Shown here: positions 25,180-33,207 of the stretch, one piece after another
Numbering within the stretch: position 1 is the stretch's first letter
Layout of the letters: every line of letters starts with the position of its first letter
Assembly (NCBI RefSeq): GCF_017833255.1
Contig: NZ_JAFIBU010000001.1
Span: forward strand, 1,612,001 to 1,676,000
Direction of reading: 5' to 3'
Length of the DNA: 64,000 nt
Source of the DNA: Paenibacillus sp. PvR098
GTDB lineage: Bacteria; Bacillota; Bacilli; Paenibacillales; NBRC-103111
The notes under the pieces: generated by a model
The model's input: only the letters and a program-made list of their open reading frames with translations
Database searches by the model: none
Told to the model about the DNA's origin: nothing
Made by a program: the position numbers and the translations under genes

Positions 25180-26685
25180 TCAAGTAATTATAAATTCTTC
25201 TAGCAGTTGAATTTCTTCAGGTTCAATACGGCTTGGAGAACCGGAAGCGAGATCTTTAAGTCTTTGCTGTCTTGCCACAGGATGCTCCGCGACTGTAGGA
25301 ATATCCTTTCTCATTTTATCGACCCATTGAGTAACAAAACCTTGCAAATTTCTTGGCAAAGATTCGAAATCTGCACTTCGATCGATCCAGTGGCCAACAT
25401 TCCAAGATAGTGTTGCTGTTGGTGTCCATCCCCACTTATAAACTAATTCAACAGCCTTTGGGGCTATTAGAATATAAAATCTTTCAGGGACTCCATCCAT
25501 ATGAACATAAAAAGTATCATCACCGTATTTACTCTTTGGATTTCTAACATTTGAAGTGGCCATAAGTGCCGATAAGATTTTCATTTTGTTTATAGCCTTA
25601 TTAATTTTAAGGTTAAAAATAGCCGCGCTTAGCTCTTCAGTATCTCGTTCAGTTGTAGCTTTCTTACCTAGTTCGAAATAAGCTGTAACAATCCTCTCTT
25701 CAAAATCTAAGGCTATGACTCCTAGGTCACAAACTTCCCTAAATGACTTTATACCTATTGATAACTCCTTTTCTCTGATGGTCTTTTCTAATATTTCAAT
25801 CTCCATCTTACTTACAACTTTTTGGGGATTTTTAGAAACAGGTTTAAAAAAATCACTCATATCAGTCTCGAATTTCTTAAATCTAGAATCTTCTAATAAG
25901 GTTCTCAAAAGAAGATGAAAAGCGTCATCATGATTTTGTGCGCCAGGGATTTCTTTCATTGGGTCGATTAAAATAATACCATAAGTATCACATAATTCTT
26001 TTAATTGATCTGTGTATCTATAAGCGATCATATAAGACTTGGGCAATTTTCCGTAGAAAGCTGAGTTTAATTCTTTGAACATCTTCTGGATATTAACATC
26101 TCTGAAACTATAGCCAATGAATAACAAGTTTTTTGAAATTAAATCGGCTCTCAATCGAATATTTAAGGCATTATCATTTTCCCTTATTCTTCTTTCATAG
26201 TCTTCTTGAGTAAATACTATACTTTCAGGATAATTAAGATCGCCATGAAATTTTATGTAGAGTTGTTCAGACAATTTAATCTCAGCAAAATCATCTATAG
26301 TGATAATGGCTCTAAATTTCTTACCATACTTCTCATATCCTTTTTCCATCACATTATCTTGGTTAGTTGTGTATATCGTAGGAACACCCATATTCATTAC
26401 TGTTAAGTGTATATATCCTTTTTCGTCATCAAAAGTAGTAATTTCTAACTTACTCTTTAAAAAATCACAAAATTTGCCCCGCCCATATGTATCAACATAA
26501 GCTTGGGCTACTGCTAAATGATCTCCTACGGCTTCCCATCCCATACTTTGTCCCATCTCTTTAACCAAAGAGTCCCAATCTGGCATCATTGACGCAGAGC
26601 ACCCAGCACCCAAAAATGGAACTAATTTTTGTTTTGCAACCAATTCTGCTAATTCATGAATAATCTCCCTCATACAGGATATCAC
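25180..26685 (-). CDS. SIR2-family NAD-binding protein, probable defence effector
   Basis: A 501-residue protein. The SIR2 domain spans residues about 10-260, with NAD-binding FLGAGCS (24-30), TTNQDN (106-111), catalytic-type His148 in IKFHGDL and FIGYSFRD (189-196). The 240-residue C-terminal half is not recognised. Bacterial SIR2 proteins in defence systems deplete NAD on phage infection, whereas deacetylases are shorter. Start codons at 26685 (GTG) or 26673 (ATG) are both possible after GAGGTA. It is the first gene of a two-gene operon with the Ntn-like protein, within a defence island. Confidence 0.8.
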   Translation of the reverse strand: MISCMREIIHELAELVAKQKLVPFLGAGCSASMMPDWDSLVKEMGQSMGWEAVGDHLAVAQAYVDTYGRGKFCDFLKSKLEITTFDDEKGYIHLTVMNMGVPTIYTTNQDNVMEKGYEKYGKKFRAIITIDDFAEIKLSEQLYIKFHGDLNYPESIVFTQEDYERRIRENDNALNIRLRADLISKNLLFIGYSFRDVNIQKMFKELNSAFYGKLPKSYMIAYRYTDQLKELCDTYGIILIDPMKEIPGAQNHDDAFHLLLRTLLEDSRFKKFETDMSDFFKPVSKNPQKVVSKMEIEILEKTIREKELSIGIKSFREVCDLGVIALDFEERIVTAYFELGKKATTERDTEELSAAIFNLKINKAINKMKILSALMATSNVRNPKSKYGDDTFYVHMDGVPERFYILIAPKAVELVYKWGWTPTATLSWNVGHWIDRSADFESLPRNLQGFVTQWVDKMRKDIPTVAEHPVARQQRLKDLASGSPSRIEPEEIQLLEEFIIT

Positions 26686-26835
26686 TACCTCATTTCTGCT
26701 CTTATATTATTAAATTCTGTTGGTTGTTTTTCTTACTTAAAGCGGATACCTTATTGGAAAATGACAGTTATCGATATATATTGACGAGCATCCTTGATTC
26801 TAATTAGCGTTTATTACTCTAACTAATTATAACAA

Positions 26836-26887
26836 AACAAGCGATCAATCGAGATAAAGGTTTAACGCCTTCTCGAGATCGCTTGTT
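26836..26887. repeat. Long inverted repeat upstream of the SIR2 operon
   Basis: ACAAGCGATC (26837-26846) and GATCGCTTGT (26877-26886), with inner TCGAG-type pairing, form a stem that could end transcription on either strand (T-runs outside). The rest of 26686-27163 is AT-rich and must hold the SIR2 promoter, but I see no clear -35/-10 pair and no gene. Confidence 0.55.
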
Positions 26888-27137
26888 TCCGGTGACCACG
26901 CTAAGTCACATAATTATTTTATCATAAACAACCAAACTTTAACTAAATTTTTGGAAAATCAGTCCCTTTTTCAAGAGCACAAGCCAGTTCGGATATTCAT
27001 ACGTTATATTACATAATTATTCAACTACGTATATTTATGCATTTCCATGAATAACGTATGTGTTTGTCACCTTTGATGAGCCAAAATTGTCATTAGTTGT
27101 GGCCGTTTTGGCAGCTTTCATGATCCATCACAAAAAC

Positions 27138-27165
27138 AAAAAAGAGGCCGAAGGCCCCTTTTTTT
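27138..27165 (-). terminator. Rho-independent terminator of nrdJ
   Basis: The minus strand reads GGGGCC-TTCG-GGCCTC followed by TTTTTTG, immediately after the nrdJ stop. Confidence 0.85.
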
Positions 27166-29755
27166 AGCTGCACTTGCTATATCCGCAATTGCTGCAGTTT
27201 TTGCAGCCCTCGCTGTTGATCAGTGAGGCGGAGCCGCAGGAGGGACACAGGTCCAGAGACGTGGCCGCGCTGTGAGTTACTGCGTATTGAGCGGTGGTTT
27301 CCAAGACAACTTCCTTGGTGGCGGTGACGTAGTCTTCCGCACTGTCGAAGTTGTCGCCGTGCATTTCCAGTGCTTGGGCGACGGCGTCGGCAATCGATTC
27401 GACGCGGTTGGCGCCGAATCCGATCGCACCGGAGCCGCCAATGCCCTTCAGATGCTTGATCAGCAGTTGCACCTTATTGCCGTGGTCGCCATAGCGGAGG
27501 AACAGCGAGCAAACGCGGCCGAGAGCTTCGGACATGGCGAATACGTCGGAGCCGGCCTTGCCCACGTTCAGGAAAATCTCGCTCGGGCTGCCGTTCATAT
27601 CGTTAATCGTAATGTAGGCCATGCCGAATGGCGTGTTAAATTTATACGTTGCGCCGCGGAGAGCTTGCGGACGACGCTTATACTGCTTGTCAAACACCTG
27701 CTCCGTCTTCCCGTCAATATTTACTGCCAAGGATTGAGAGAAATCCGTCAAGGATGTTCCCTCTTTCGTACTGACAGCTGGTGCAACGGGTGCCGGTTCC
27801 TCCGGTTCCTCCGCTTTATCCTCTTTCTTGTCGGTGCTGAGCACCTGCACGTCGCGGCTGCCATCACGGTAAATGGTTACGCCCTTGCAGCCCAAATCGA
27901 AAGCTAGCTCATACAGACGTTTGGTTTCCTCTACCGTAAAATCTGCCGGACAGTTCGCCGTCTTGGAGATGGAACTGTCGACCCATTTCTGGATGGCGGC
28001 TTGTACACGGATATGATCTTCCGCGGACAAGTCCATCGCGGTGATGAAGTAGTCTGGCAGATCCTTGTTCGGATGCTGATTCTTCCAATCCTGCGCGATC
28101 GGTACATACTGTTTATCGAAGCCCAGACGGCTTTGACGGTAATATTCATAAGCAAAGTAAGGTTCGATACCTGTGGATGTGCCTACCATCGTACCGGTGC
28201 TTCCAGTTGGTGCCTGCGTAATGACCGTTACATTACGCATTCCCTGCTTCTTGATCGCTGCGCCAACTTCCGGATAAACGGAAGTCATTGTCTTCATAAA
28301 GCCGCTTTGCAAGAACGGTTCCGTCTCAAAATGCTTGAACGAGCCTTTCTCTTCTGCGATATCTGCGGACGCGAGGTATGCTTCCTTCGCCATAAAACCA
28401 TAAAGCTTATCCAGAAACTCCAACGATTCCGAACTGCCGTAACGGATATTCAGCTTGATCATCAGCTCGGCCAAACCCATAGAGCCTAGACCTATCCGAC
28501 GCTCACCCTGCTGGTTGATCCGATTCTCTTCAAAGTGGTAAGGCGTTTTGTCAATCACATTATCGAGGAAGCGTGTCGAATAGCGAACGACCGTTGCAAG
28601 TTCATCCCAAGCCACATCATGGTTCTCTTCGTCATAAAACTTGGACAGGTTGATCGCCGACAGGTTGCAGACGCCCCAAGCCGGAAGCCCCTGCTCACCG
28701 CAAGGATTTGTACAAATAATCGGGTTGAAATACCAGCTGTTGGACATCTGGTTGTAGTATTCCATGAATACGACACCAGGCTCAGCCGATTTCCAAGCGG
28801 ATTCGACGATCGTATGCCAGATGTCGCGCGCCTTAACCGTACGGTAGTGAATAACGTTCTTGCCCGTTTTTCTCCACTTCTCCAGATCTCCGTCCCAAAT
28901 ATCGTTGTATTCCGGATCCGTCGTATCAGGGTATACCAAATCCCAGTCCAAATCTTCTTTTACGGCTTTCATGAAGCCATTGCTGACGCATACGGACAAG
29001 TTGGCGTTCGTAATTTGACCCATCGTCTGTTTAACAGTAATGAAATCCACCACGTCGGGATGCCAATCGTTCATCATCAGCATGAGCGCGCCGCGACGGC
29101 TGCCCCCCTGCTCAATCAAGCCTGTCGTATAGCTGAACAGCCCGCCCCAAGAAACGGCTCCGCTGGAAGAGCCATTGACGCCCTTGACAACGGAACGCCG
29201 CGGACGGAGGGAGGATAGGTTAATGCCTACTCCGCCCCCACGAGCCATGATTTCGGTCATTTCGGATAGTGTCGCCATGATCCCTCCACGGCTATCATGC
29301 GGAGAAGGAACCACATAGCAGTTAAAGAGCGTCAGTTCATCGCTGGCATCCGCGCCGGCAGCAATCCGTCCGCCAGGCACAAGCTTCCAGTCATCTAGAA
29401 TGTATCGGAACTTATCGGTCCATTCGGTCTGTTTTTCCGGAGTTGCTTCCACGGAGGCCATAGCAGTGGCCAAGCGGTCCCACATTTGCTGTGGTGTTTT
29501 TTCCAAGGTTAGAGTAAGCTTCTCAACAGTGGATTCAACTACCTCCCCGCTGCGCAGCTTAACTTTGACCTGTTTCCCGTTACGCTCGATGACTTCGCCG
29601 ACGTCCTTGGCGGGAAATTTAGGATCGTCCTTGGTAAGCACCAATACCGTATCTCCGACCTTCGTGTGACTGGTATCAGCATTTTTCATCGCGTAGCGGT
29701 CAAGAAAAATCTTCTCGCTCAAACCTTCCAATTTGGTTTGCTGCATGGTCTTCAA
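27164..29755 (-). CDS. nrdJ: Adenosylcobalamin-dependent ribonucleotide reductase, class II
   Basis: An 863-residue enzyme reducing ribonucleotides to deoxyribonucleotides with a B12-generated radical. Landmarks are the active-site cysteine in LFNCYVVPSPHDSRGG, MARGGGVGINLSSLRPRRS, the CTNPCGEQGLPAWGVCNLSA segment, and the substrate-binding QAPTGSTGTMVGTSTGIEP. A C-terminal zinc-ribbon-like tail has paired cysteines (CPSCGS ... CKNCSNCGY) that re-reduce the active site. No partner subunit gene is needed or seen. Two NrdR boxes lie upstream, so repression by NrdR when dNTPs are plentiful is likely. Single-gene unit with its own terminator. Confidence 0.95.
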   Translation of the reverse strand: MKTMQQTKLEGLSEKIFLDRYAMKNADTSHTKVGDTVLVLTKDDPKFPAKDVGEVIERNGKQVKVKLRSGEVVESTVEKLTLTLEKTPQQMWDRLATAMASVEATPEKQTEWTDKFRYILDDWKLVPGGRIAAGADASDELTLFNCYVVPSPHDSRGGIMATLSEMTEIMARGGGVGINLSSLRPRRSVVKGVNGSSSGAVSWGGLFSYTTGLIEQGGSRRGALMLMMNDWHPDVVDFITVKQTMGQITNANLSVCVSNGFMKAVKEDLDWDLVYPDTTDPEYNDIWDGDLEKWRKTGKNVIHYRTVKARDIWHTIVESAWKSAEPGVVFMEYYNQMSNSWYFNPIICTNPCGEQGLPAWGVCNLSAINLSKFYDEENHDVAWDELATVVRYSTRFLDNVIDKTPYHFEENRINQQGERRIGLGSMGLAELMIKLNIRYGSSESLEFLDKLYGFMAKEAYLASADIAEEKGSFKHFETEPFLQSGFMKTMTSVYPEVGAAIKKQGMRNVTVITQAPTGSTGTMVGTSTGIEPYFAYEYYRQSRLGFDKQYVPIAQDWKNQHPNKDLPDYFITAMDLSAEDHIRVQAAIQKWVDSSISKTANCPADFTVEETKRLYELAFDLGCKGVTIYRDGSRDVQVLSTDKKEDKAEEPEEPAPVAPAVSTKEGTSLTDFSQSLAVNIDGKTEQVFDKQYKRRPQALRGATYKFNTPFGMAYITINDMNGSPSEIFLNVGKAGSDVFAMSEALGRVCSLFLRYGDHGNKVQLLIKHLKGIGGSGAIGFGANRVESIADAVAQALEMHGDNFDSAEDYVTATKEVVLETTAQYAVTHSAATSLDLCPSCGSASLINSEGCKNCSNCGYSKCS

Positions 29756-29791
29756 AACAACAACCTCCCGGAATTATATTCAAAGGTTCAA

Positions 29792-29840
29792 TCACAATAT
29801 CTGGTATGCGAAATTCATTATACAATACAATATATAGTGT
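29792..29840 (-). promoter_or_regulatory. Tandem NrdR boxes upstream of nrdJ
   Basis: The window 29825-29840 matches the NrdR consensus at 15 of 16 positions (reverse strand ACACTATATATTGTAT). A weaker site (12 of 16) is at 29792-29807. Their centres are 33 bp apart, three helical turns, which is the usual paired spacing. The rest of 29756-30144 holds the nrdJ and dat promoters; I saw no cobalamin riboswitch. Confidence 0.75.
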
Positions 29841-30144
29841 TTCTAATAGAAAAAATGCGGAATTACCGATTTAGTCCAAGCACGAAGGCAGAAAGCTTCT
29901 TTTTTCTCTAAATAGCTCTCTTTTTCATGCCTCAAATTCTCATCATTTTCGACAAATTACTTCATTTTCTCACACCCTAAAGACCCAAGTCTAAAGTCCT
30001 TGATCCGCATCAAATAACTCTGACATAGATGCAGCCCATCTTTTGACAATGGTTCGGCTGATTTGCTAGTCTAGAATTATTGTAGCATGTTCATGATGAT
30101 ATTAACAAACATATGTTCTCATATAATTAAAGGAGGAGTTCTTT

Positions 30145-30984
30145 ATGACATTGACTTATCTATATCAAGACCGGTTTGTTCCCAAAGAAGAGCTTCGCAT
30201 TTCTCCCGAGGACCGTGGTTATTATTTTGGCGACGGAGTCTATGAGGTATTTCGCGTATATAATGGAAGTCTTTATGAAGCCCCAGCTCATTTTGAGCGG
30301 TGGGAACGAAGTGCGGCAGCTCTCAGAATACCACTGCCCACCGATTCTGAAGTACTGACGAGACGCTTGGAAGAACTGATCCGCATGAACAGTTTGTCCG
30401 AAGGAACTGTGTATATGCAGGTGAGCCGCGGAGCCGCACCACGATCCCATCCATTTCCTACAGATACCAAGCCGATCTTGATGGCCTACACTGCAGAAGC
30501 AAAGCGCCCTCTTAGCACCATGAAAGAAGGCATCACCGCGGTGACAATGGAAGACATCCGCTGGCTCCGCTGCGATCTGAAGACACTGAATTTGCTCGCT
30601 AACGTCATGGCCAAGCAGCACGCGGTCGATCAGGGCGCAGGCGATGTCATTCTACACCGTAACGGCACTGTAACGGAGTGCAGCGCGTCCAACATCATGA
30701 TCGTTAAAGACGGCTGCCTTATCACGCACCCAGCCAACCATCTGATCCTGCATGGCATCACCCGTGCGGTAGTACTTCGAATATCCCAAGGACTAGGCAT
30801 CGCGGTAAAGGAAGCCCCTTTTACCTTGGACGAGCTTCGAAGTTCGGACGAAGTATTCATCACCGGAACGACTGTGGAGATCACTCCGGTTATCTCGATT
30901 GACAGCTCTCCAGTAGCAGATGGTACGCCAGGTCAGATCACCCAAAAGCTTCAGCAGGAGTTTGAGAAAACCATTTCAACCTAA
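30145..30984 (+). CDS. dat: D-amino-acid aminotransferase
   Basis: A 279-residue PLP enzyme of fold type IV, converting D-alanine and 2-oxoglutarate to pyruvate and D-glutamate for peptidoglycan. The N-terminus MTLTYLYQDRF and EDRGYYFGDGVYEVFRVY match the family. The PLP lysine is in RCDLKTLNLLANV, and VTECSASNIMIV and ITGTTVEITPV bind the cofactor and substrate carboxylate. Length is very close to Bacillus DAAT. AAAGGAGG precedes the ATG. It is divergent from nrdJ, and a TTGACA at 30044 probably belongs to its promoter. Confidence 0.92.
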   Translation: MTLTYLYQDRFVPKEELRISPEDRGYYFGDGVYEVFRVYNGSLYEAPAHFERWERSAAALRIPLPTDSEVLTRRLEELIRMNSLSEGTVYMQVSRGAAPRSHPFPTDTKPILMAYTAEAKRPLSTMKEGITAVTMEDIRWLRCDLKTLNLLANVMAKQHAVDQGAGDVILHRNGTVTECSASNIMIVKDGCLITHPANHLILHGITRAVVLRISQGLGIAVKEAPFTLDELRSSDEVFITGTTVEITPVISIDSSPVADGTPGQITQKLQQEFEKTIST

Positions 30985-31004
30985 AGCTCCAGGTTGTATT
31001 TACC

Positions 31005-31035
31005 CGCCCTCACAGCCACTGCTGTGGGGGTATTT
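31005..31035 (+). terminator. Hairpin after dat
   Basis: CCCTCACAGC and GCTGTGGGGG pair around a CACT loop; the tail TATTTGCTATT is only moderately T-rich. Confidence 0.5.
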
Positions 31036-31068
31036 GCTATTAGCAGATCGTTCCTTAAATACGTTGGA

Positions 31069-31098
31069 TTGACAAAAAAACCGTCCAGACGGTACAGT
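31069..31098 (+). promoter_or_regulatory. Promoter with palindromic operator for tetR-smr
   Basis: TTGACA (31069-31074), an 18-nt spacer and TACAGT (31093-31098). The perfect 14-bp palindrome ACCGTCCAGACGGT (31080-31093) fills the spacer and touches the -10 box, the classical place for an autorepressor of the TetR family. Confidence 0.7.
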
Positions 31099-31147
31099 AA
31101 TAAGAAAAAACAGGATAAAGGAGGTCTTCGAAATCAGTACTTCGAAA

Positions 31148-31669
31148 GTGGATCATATCTTGAAGTCCGCCGCATTGATTATTCGAAATGAGGGGGTCAC
31201 GAGTTTAACACTTGAAGCTGTTGCTAAGAAAGCCGGTATAAGTAAAGGGGGACTTTTGTATCATTTTCCAAATAAGGACGCTTTAATCACAGCTATGGTT
31301 TCCCAAATCATGGATTCGTATGTAAACTCGATTCAAAGTAGAGCTGATTCAGATGAACAAGCATCGGGAAAATGGTGCAGAGCCTATGTGCAGGATACGT
31401 TTCAGCATCTTGAAGGTAAACAGGACATGAGTACAGGTTTACTGGCCGCCATCGTTTTACATCCGGGATTGCTGAAGCAGCTTCAAGAACAATATGAGAT
31501 TTGGCAGAGAACGATGGAGAATGATGGCATGGATCCTGTACTCGCTACGATCATAAGACTTGCTGCCGATGGCTTATGGTTCAATGAAATGTTGGGCTTG
31601 ACTCCTGTAAAAGAAGAGCTCCGTGAACGTGTGCTTTCTAAACTAATAGGCTTAACGAAGGAGGAGTAA
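31148..31669 (+). CDS. TetR-family transcriptional regulator
   Basis: A 173-residue regulator. The N-terminal HTH is AVAKKAGISKGGLLYHFPNK around residues 25-45. The C-terminal ligand domain resembles the TetR_C_33 type (QEQYEIWQRTMENDGMDPVL, ADGLWFNEMLGL). The first usable start is the GTG at 31148, but AAAGGAGG lies 8 nt before an in-frame ATC at 31133 and 23 nt before the GTG, so the gene may begin at a non-standard codon. It is followed 2 bp later by an SMR efflux gene that it probably represses. Confidence 0.85.
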   Translation: MDHILKSAALIIRNEGVTSLTLEAVAKKAGISKGGLLYHFPNKDALITAMVSQIMDSYVNSIQSRADSDEQASGKWCRAYVQDTFQHLEGKQDMSTGLLAAIVLHPGLLKQLQEQYEIWQRTMENDGMDPVLATIIRLAADGLWFNEMLGLTPVKEELRERVLSKLIGLTKEE

Positions 31670-31671
31670 CG

Positions 31672-31998
31672 TTGAAAGCTTACTTATTCTTAGCACTTGC
31701 GATTGTTTTTGAGCTGTTCGGCACATCCATGCTCAAAGCCTCTGAAGGGTTCACCAAAGTACTCCCCAGTGTAGGCGTCATCATCGGATTTTCGGTAGCC
31801 TTCTATTCTCTTTCTCTATCCTTACAACAGATCCCTCTAGGTATAGCTTACGCCATCTGGTCTGGAGTCGGAACCGCTGCAACAGCTTTAATCGGCTTTC
31901 TGGTCTGGAAAGAAAAATTAAACATGACCACTGTGCTTGGAGTTATGCTTATCATTGCCGGAGTCATTGTATTGAATCTGAAAACCGTAAAATCCTAA
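31672..31998 (+). CDS. SMR-family multidrug efflux protein
   Basis: A 108-residue protein with four membrane segments and the essential Glu14 in LAIVFELFGTSMLK, which couples proton entry to export of cationic compounds. WSGVGTAATALIGFLVWKE in the third segment is typical of EmrE/QacC-type pumps. The start is TTG after AAGGAGG, 2 bp downstream of the tetR stop, so the pair is one operon. Substrates cannot be read from sequence; quaternary ammonium compounds are usual. The Sug/Gdx guanidinium branch cannot be excluded. Confidence 0.88.
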   Translation: MKAYLFLALAIVFELFGTSMLKASEGFTKVLPSVGVIIGFSVAFYSLSLSLQQIPLGIAYAIWSGVGTAATALIGFLVWKEKLNMTTVLGVMLIIAGVIVLNLKTVKS

Positions 31999-32035
31999 TC
32001 ACCTATAGATCATCCCTCCTCCAAATCACCTTAAC

Positions 32036-32074
32036 ATAAAAAAACCTTCGGAGACTCGATTATCTCCGAAGGTT
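32036..32074 (-). terminator. Rho-independent terminator, shared by smr and lipM
   Basis: AACCTTCGGAGA and TCTCCGAAGGTT form a perfect 12-bp stem. Seven T residues follow on the minus strand, so it ends lipM, whose last codons lie in the stem; it may also stop plus-strand transcripts. Confidence 0.85.
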
Positions 32075-32905
32075 CCAATCTGAATTGCCGTACTTCTCAA
32101 CCATTAAGCGTTCGACCAGCTCCAGCTCATAGTCACTCAGCTCTGCTGGAACAAGCCGAATGGCCAAACCTTCTTCAATTCCTGTCGTGAAGGCTTCCTC
32201 CACCTCAGCCAAGTCTACCCTTGGCAGAGCAGCTCCATTGCGCACTTCATTAATGGCGACAGCCTTCTTCAAAAACTGCTGCTTCATCCTCTCCATCACA
32301 CGCTCGCTTGGGAAGCGCAGCAGCCTGAACAACTGATCGGCATCGAGGTCAAGAAGAATCGAACCGTGCTGCAGCACAACACCCTTCTGCCGGGTTTGCG
32401 CACTTCCGGCCACCTTCCGTCCCTCTACCACAAGCTCGTACCAAGACGGGGAATCAAAGCAAGCGGCCGAACCCATCGATGCATATTTCTCCTTCTCTTC
32501 TTCGTTCTCCAATTGAACCATCTCCGCAGACAAGCCAAGCTTGCGGAACCCGAGAAGCAGCCCTTCGCTAAGCACGCGGTACGCCTCAGTGACGCTGCGC
32601 GGAATACCCGGATAGTTCTCCGATACGATCATGCTGTACGTCAGCTCCTGATCGTGAAGCACAGCCCTCCCACCCGTCGCCCGCCGGACAAAGCCAATAC
32701 CCTCTCGCTTCAAAGCGTCAAAATCGACCTCGCTCGCAGCCTTTTGAAAAAAACCGACCGACAACGTCGCAGGCTTCCAGCCATAGAATCTTACCGTCGG
32801 CGGAACCAAGCCTTCGCTGTGTGCCGTCAGAATGGCCTCATCCACTGCCATGTTGTAGTCCGGTGCACCAAGCCCCGAACGGATAAACCGCCACTCGTTC
32901 TTCAT
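32060..32905 (-). CDS. lipM: Octanoyltransferase LipM
   Basis: A 281-residue member of the lipoate-protein ligase A family. The LipM-type active-site cysteine is Cys149 in AACFDSPSWYELV, and the conserved lysine is Lys164 in EGRKVAGSAQTR. RRATGGRAVLHDQELTYS forms the substrate pocket. LipM moves octanoyl groups from acyl carrier protein to the GcvH protein, the first step of lipoate assembly in Bacillus. The cysteine separates it from LplJ ligases. It is monocistronic, divergent from the SNF2 helicase gene. The 302-bp gap 32906-33207 holds both promoters, with no other feature seen. Confidence 0.88.
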   Translation of the reverse strand: MKNEWRFIRSGLGAPDYNMAVDEAILTAHSEGLVPPTVRFYGWKPATLSVGFFQKAASEVDFDALKREGIGFVRRATGGRAVLHDQELTYSMIVSENYPGIPRSVTEAYRVLSEGLLLGFRKLGLSAEMVQLENEEEKEKYASMGSAACFDSPSWYELVVEGRKVAGSAQTRQKGVVLQHGSILLDLDADQLFRLLRFPSERVMERMKQQFLKKAVAINEVRNGAALPRVDLAEVEEAFTTGIEEGLAIRLVPAELSDYELELVERLMVEKYGNSDWNLRR

Positions 32906-33207
32906 TCTATCTCACCATTCCTTTGCAATCCGATATAAGCCTTCACAACTCACGAGCAGCCTTATTAATGATTCGTGCCCAATGGCTGCCTTCAGCACGC
33001 TATCTCCCCATCATAAAACATTGCCGCACGGTTTGAAAGCCCCTAATTTGTACATACTAAAAATTAACTTTATGCCTATCTGACAAAGACCACCGCCTGT
33101 TCCATCCTTTAAGAACGCGACCGTTCGTCAAACTCATCCCGTATTTTAATATGTTACTGCCTTGGCGAAATACGTTCCGAATCACTGACAAAGGGGAGCG
33201 CGTAAGA

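Noticed and set aside
29756-30144. Cobalamin riboswitch before the B12-dependent reductase
   Set aside because: No B12-box-like sequence or suitable structure was seen. The NrdR boxes explain control better.
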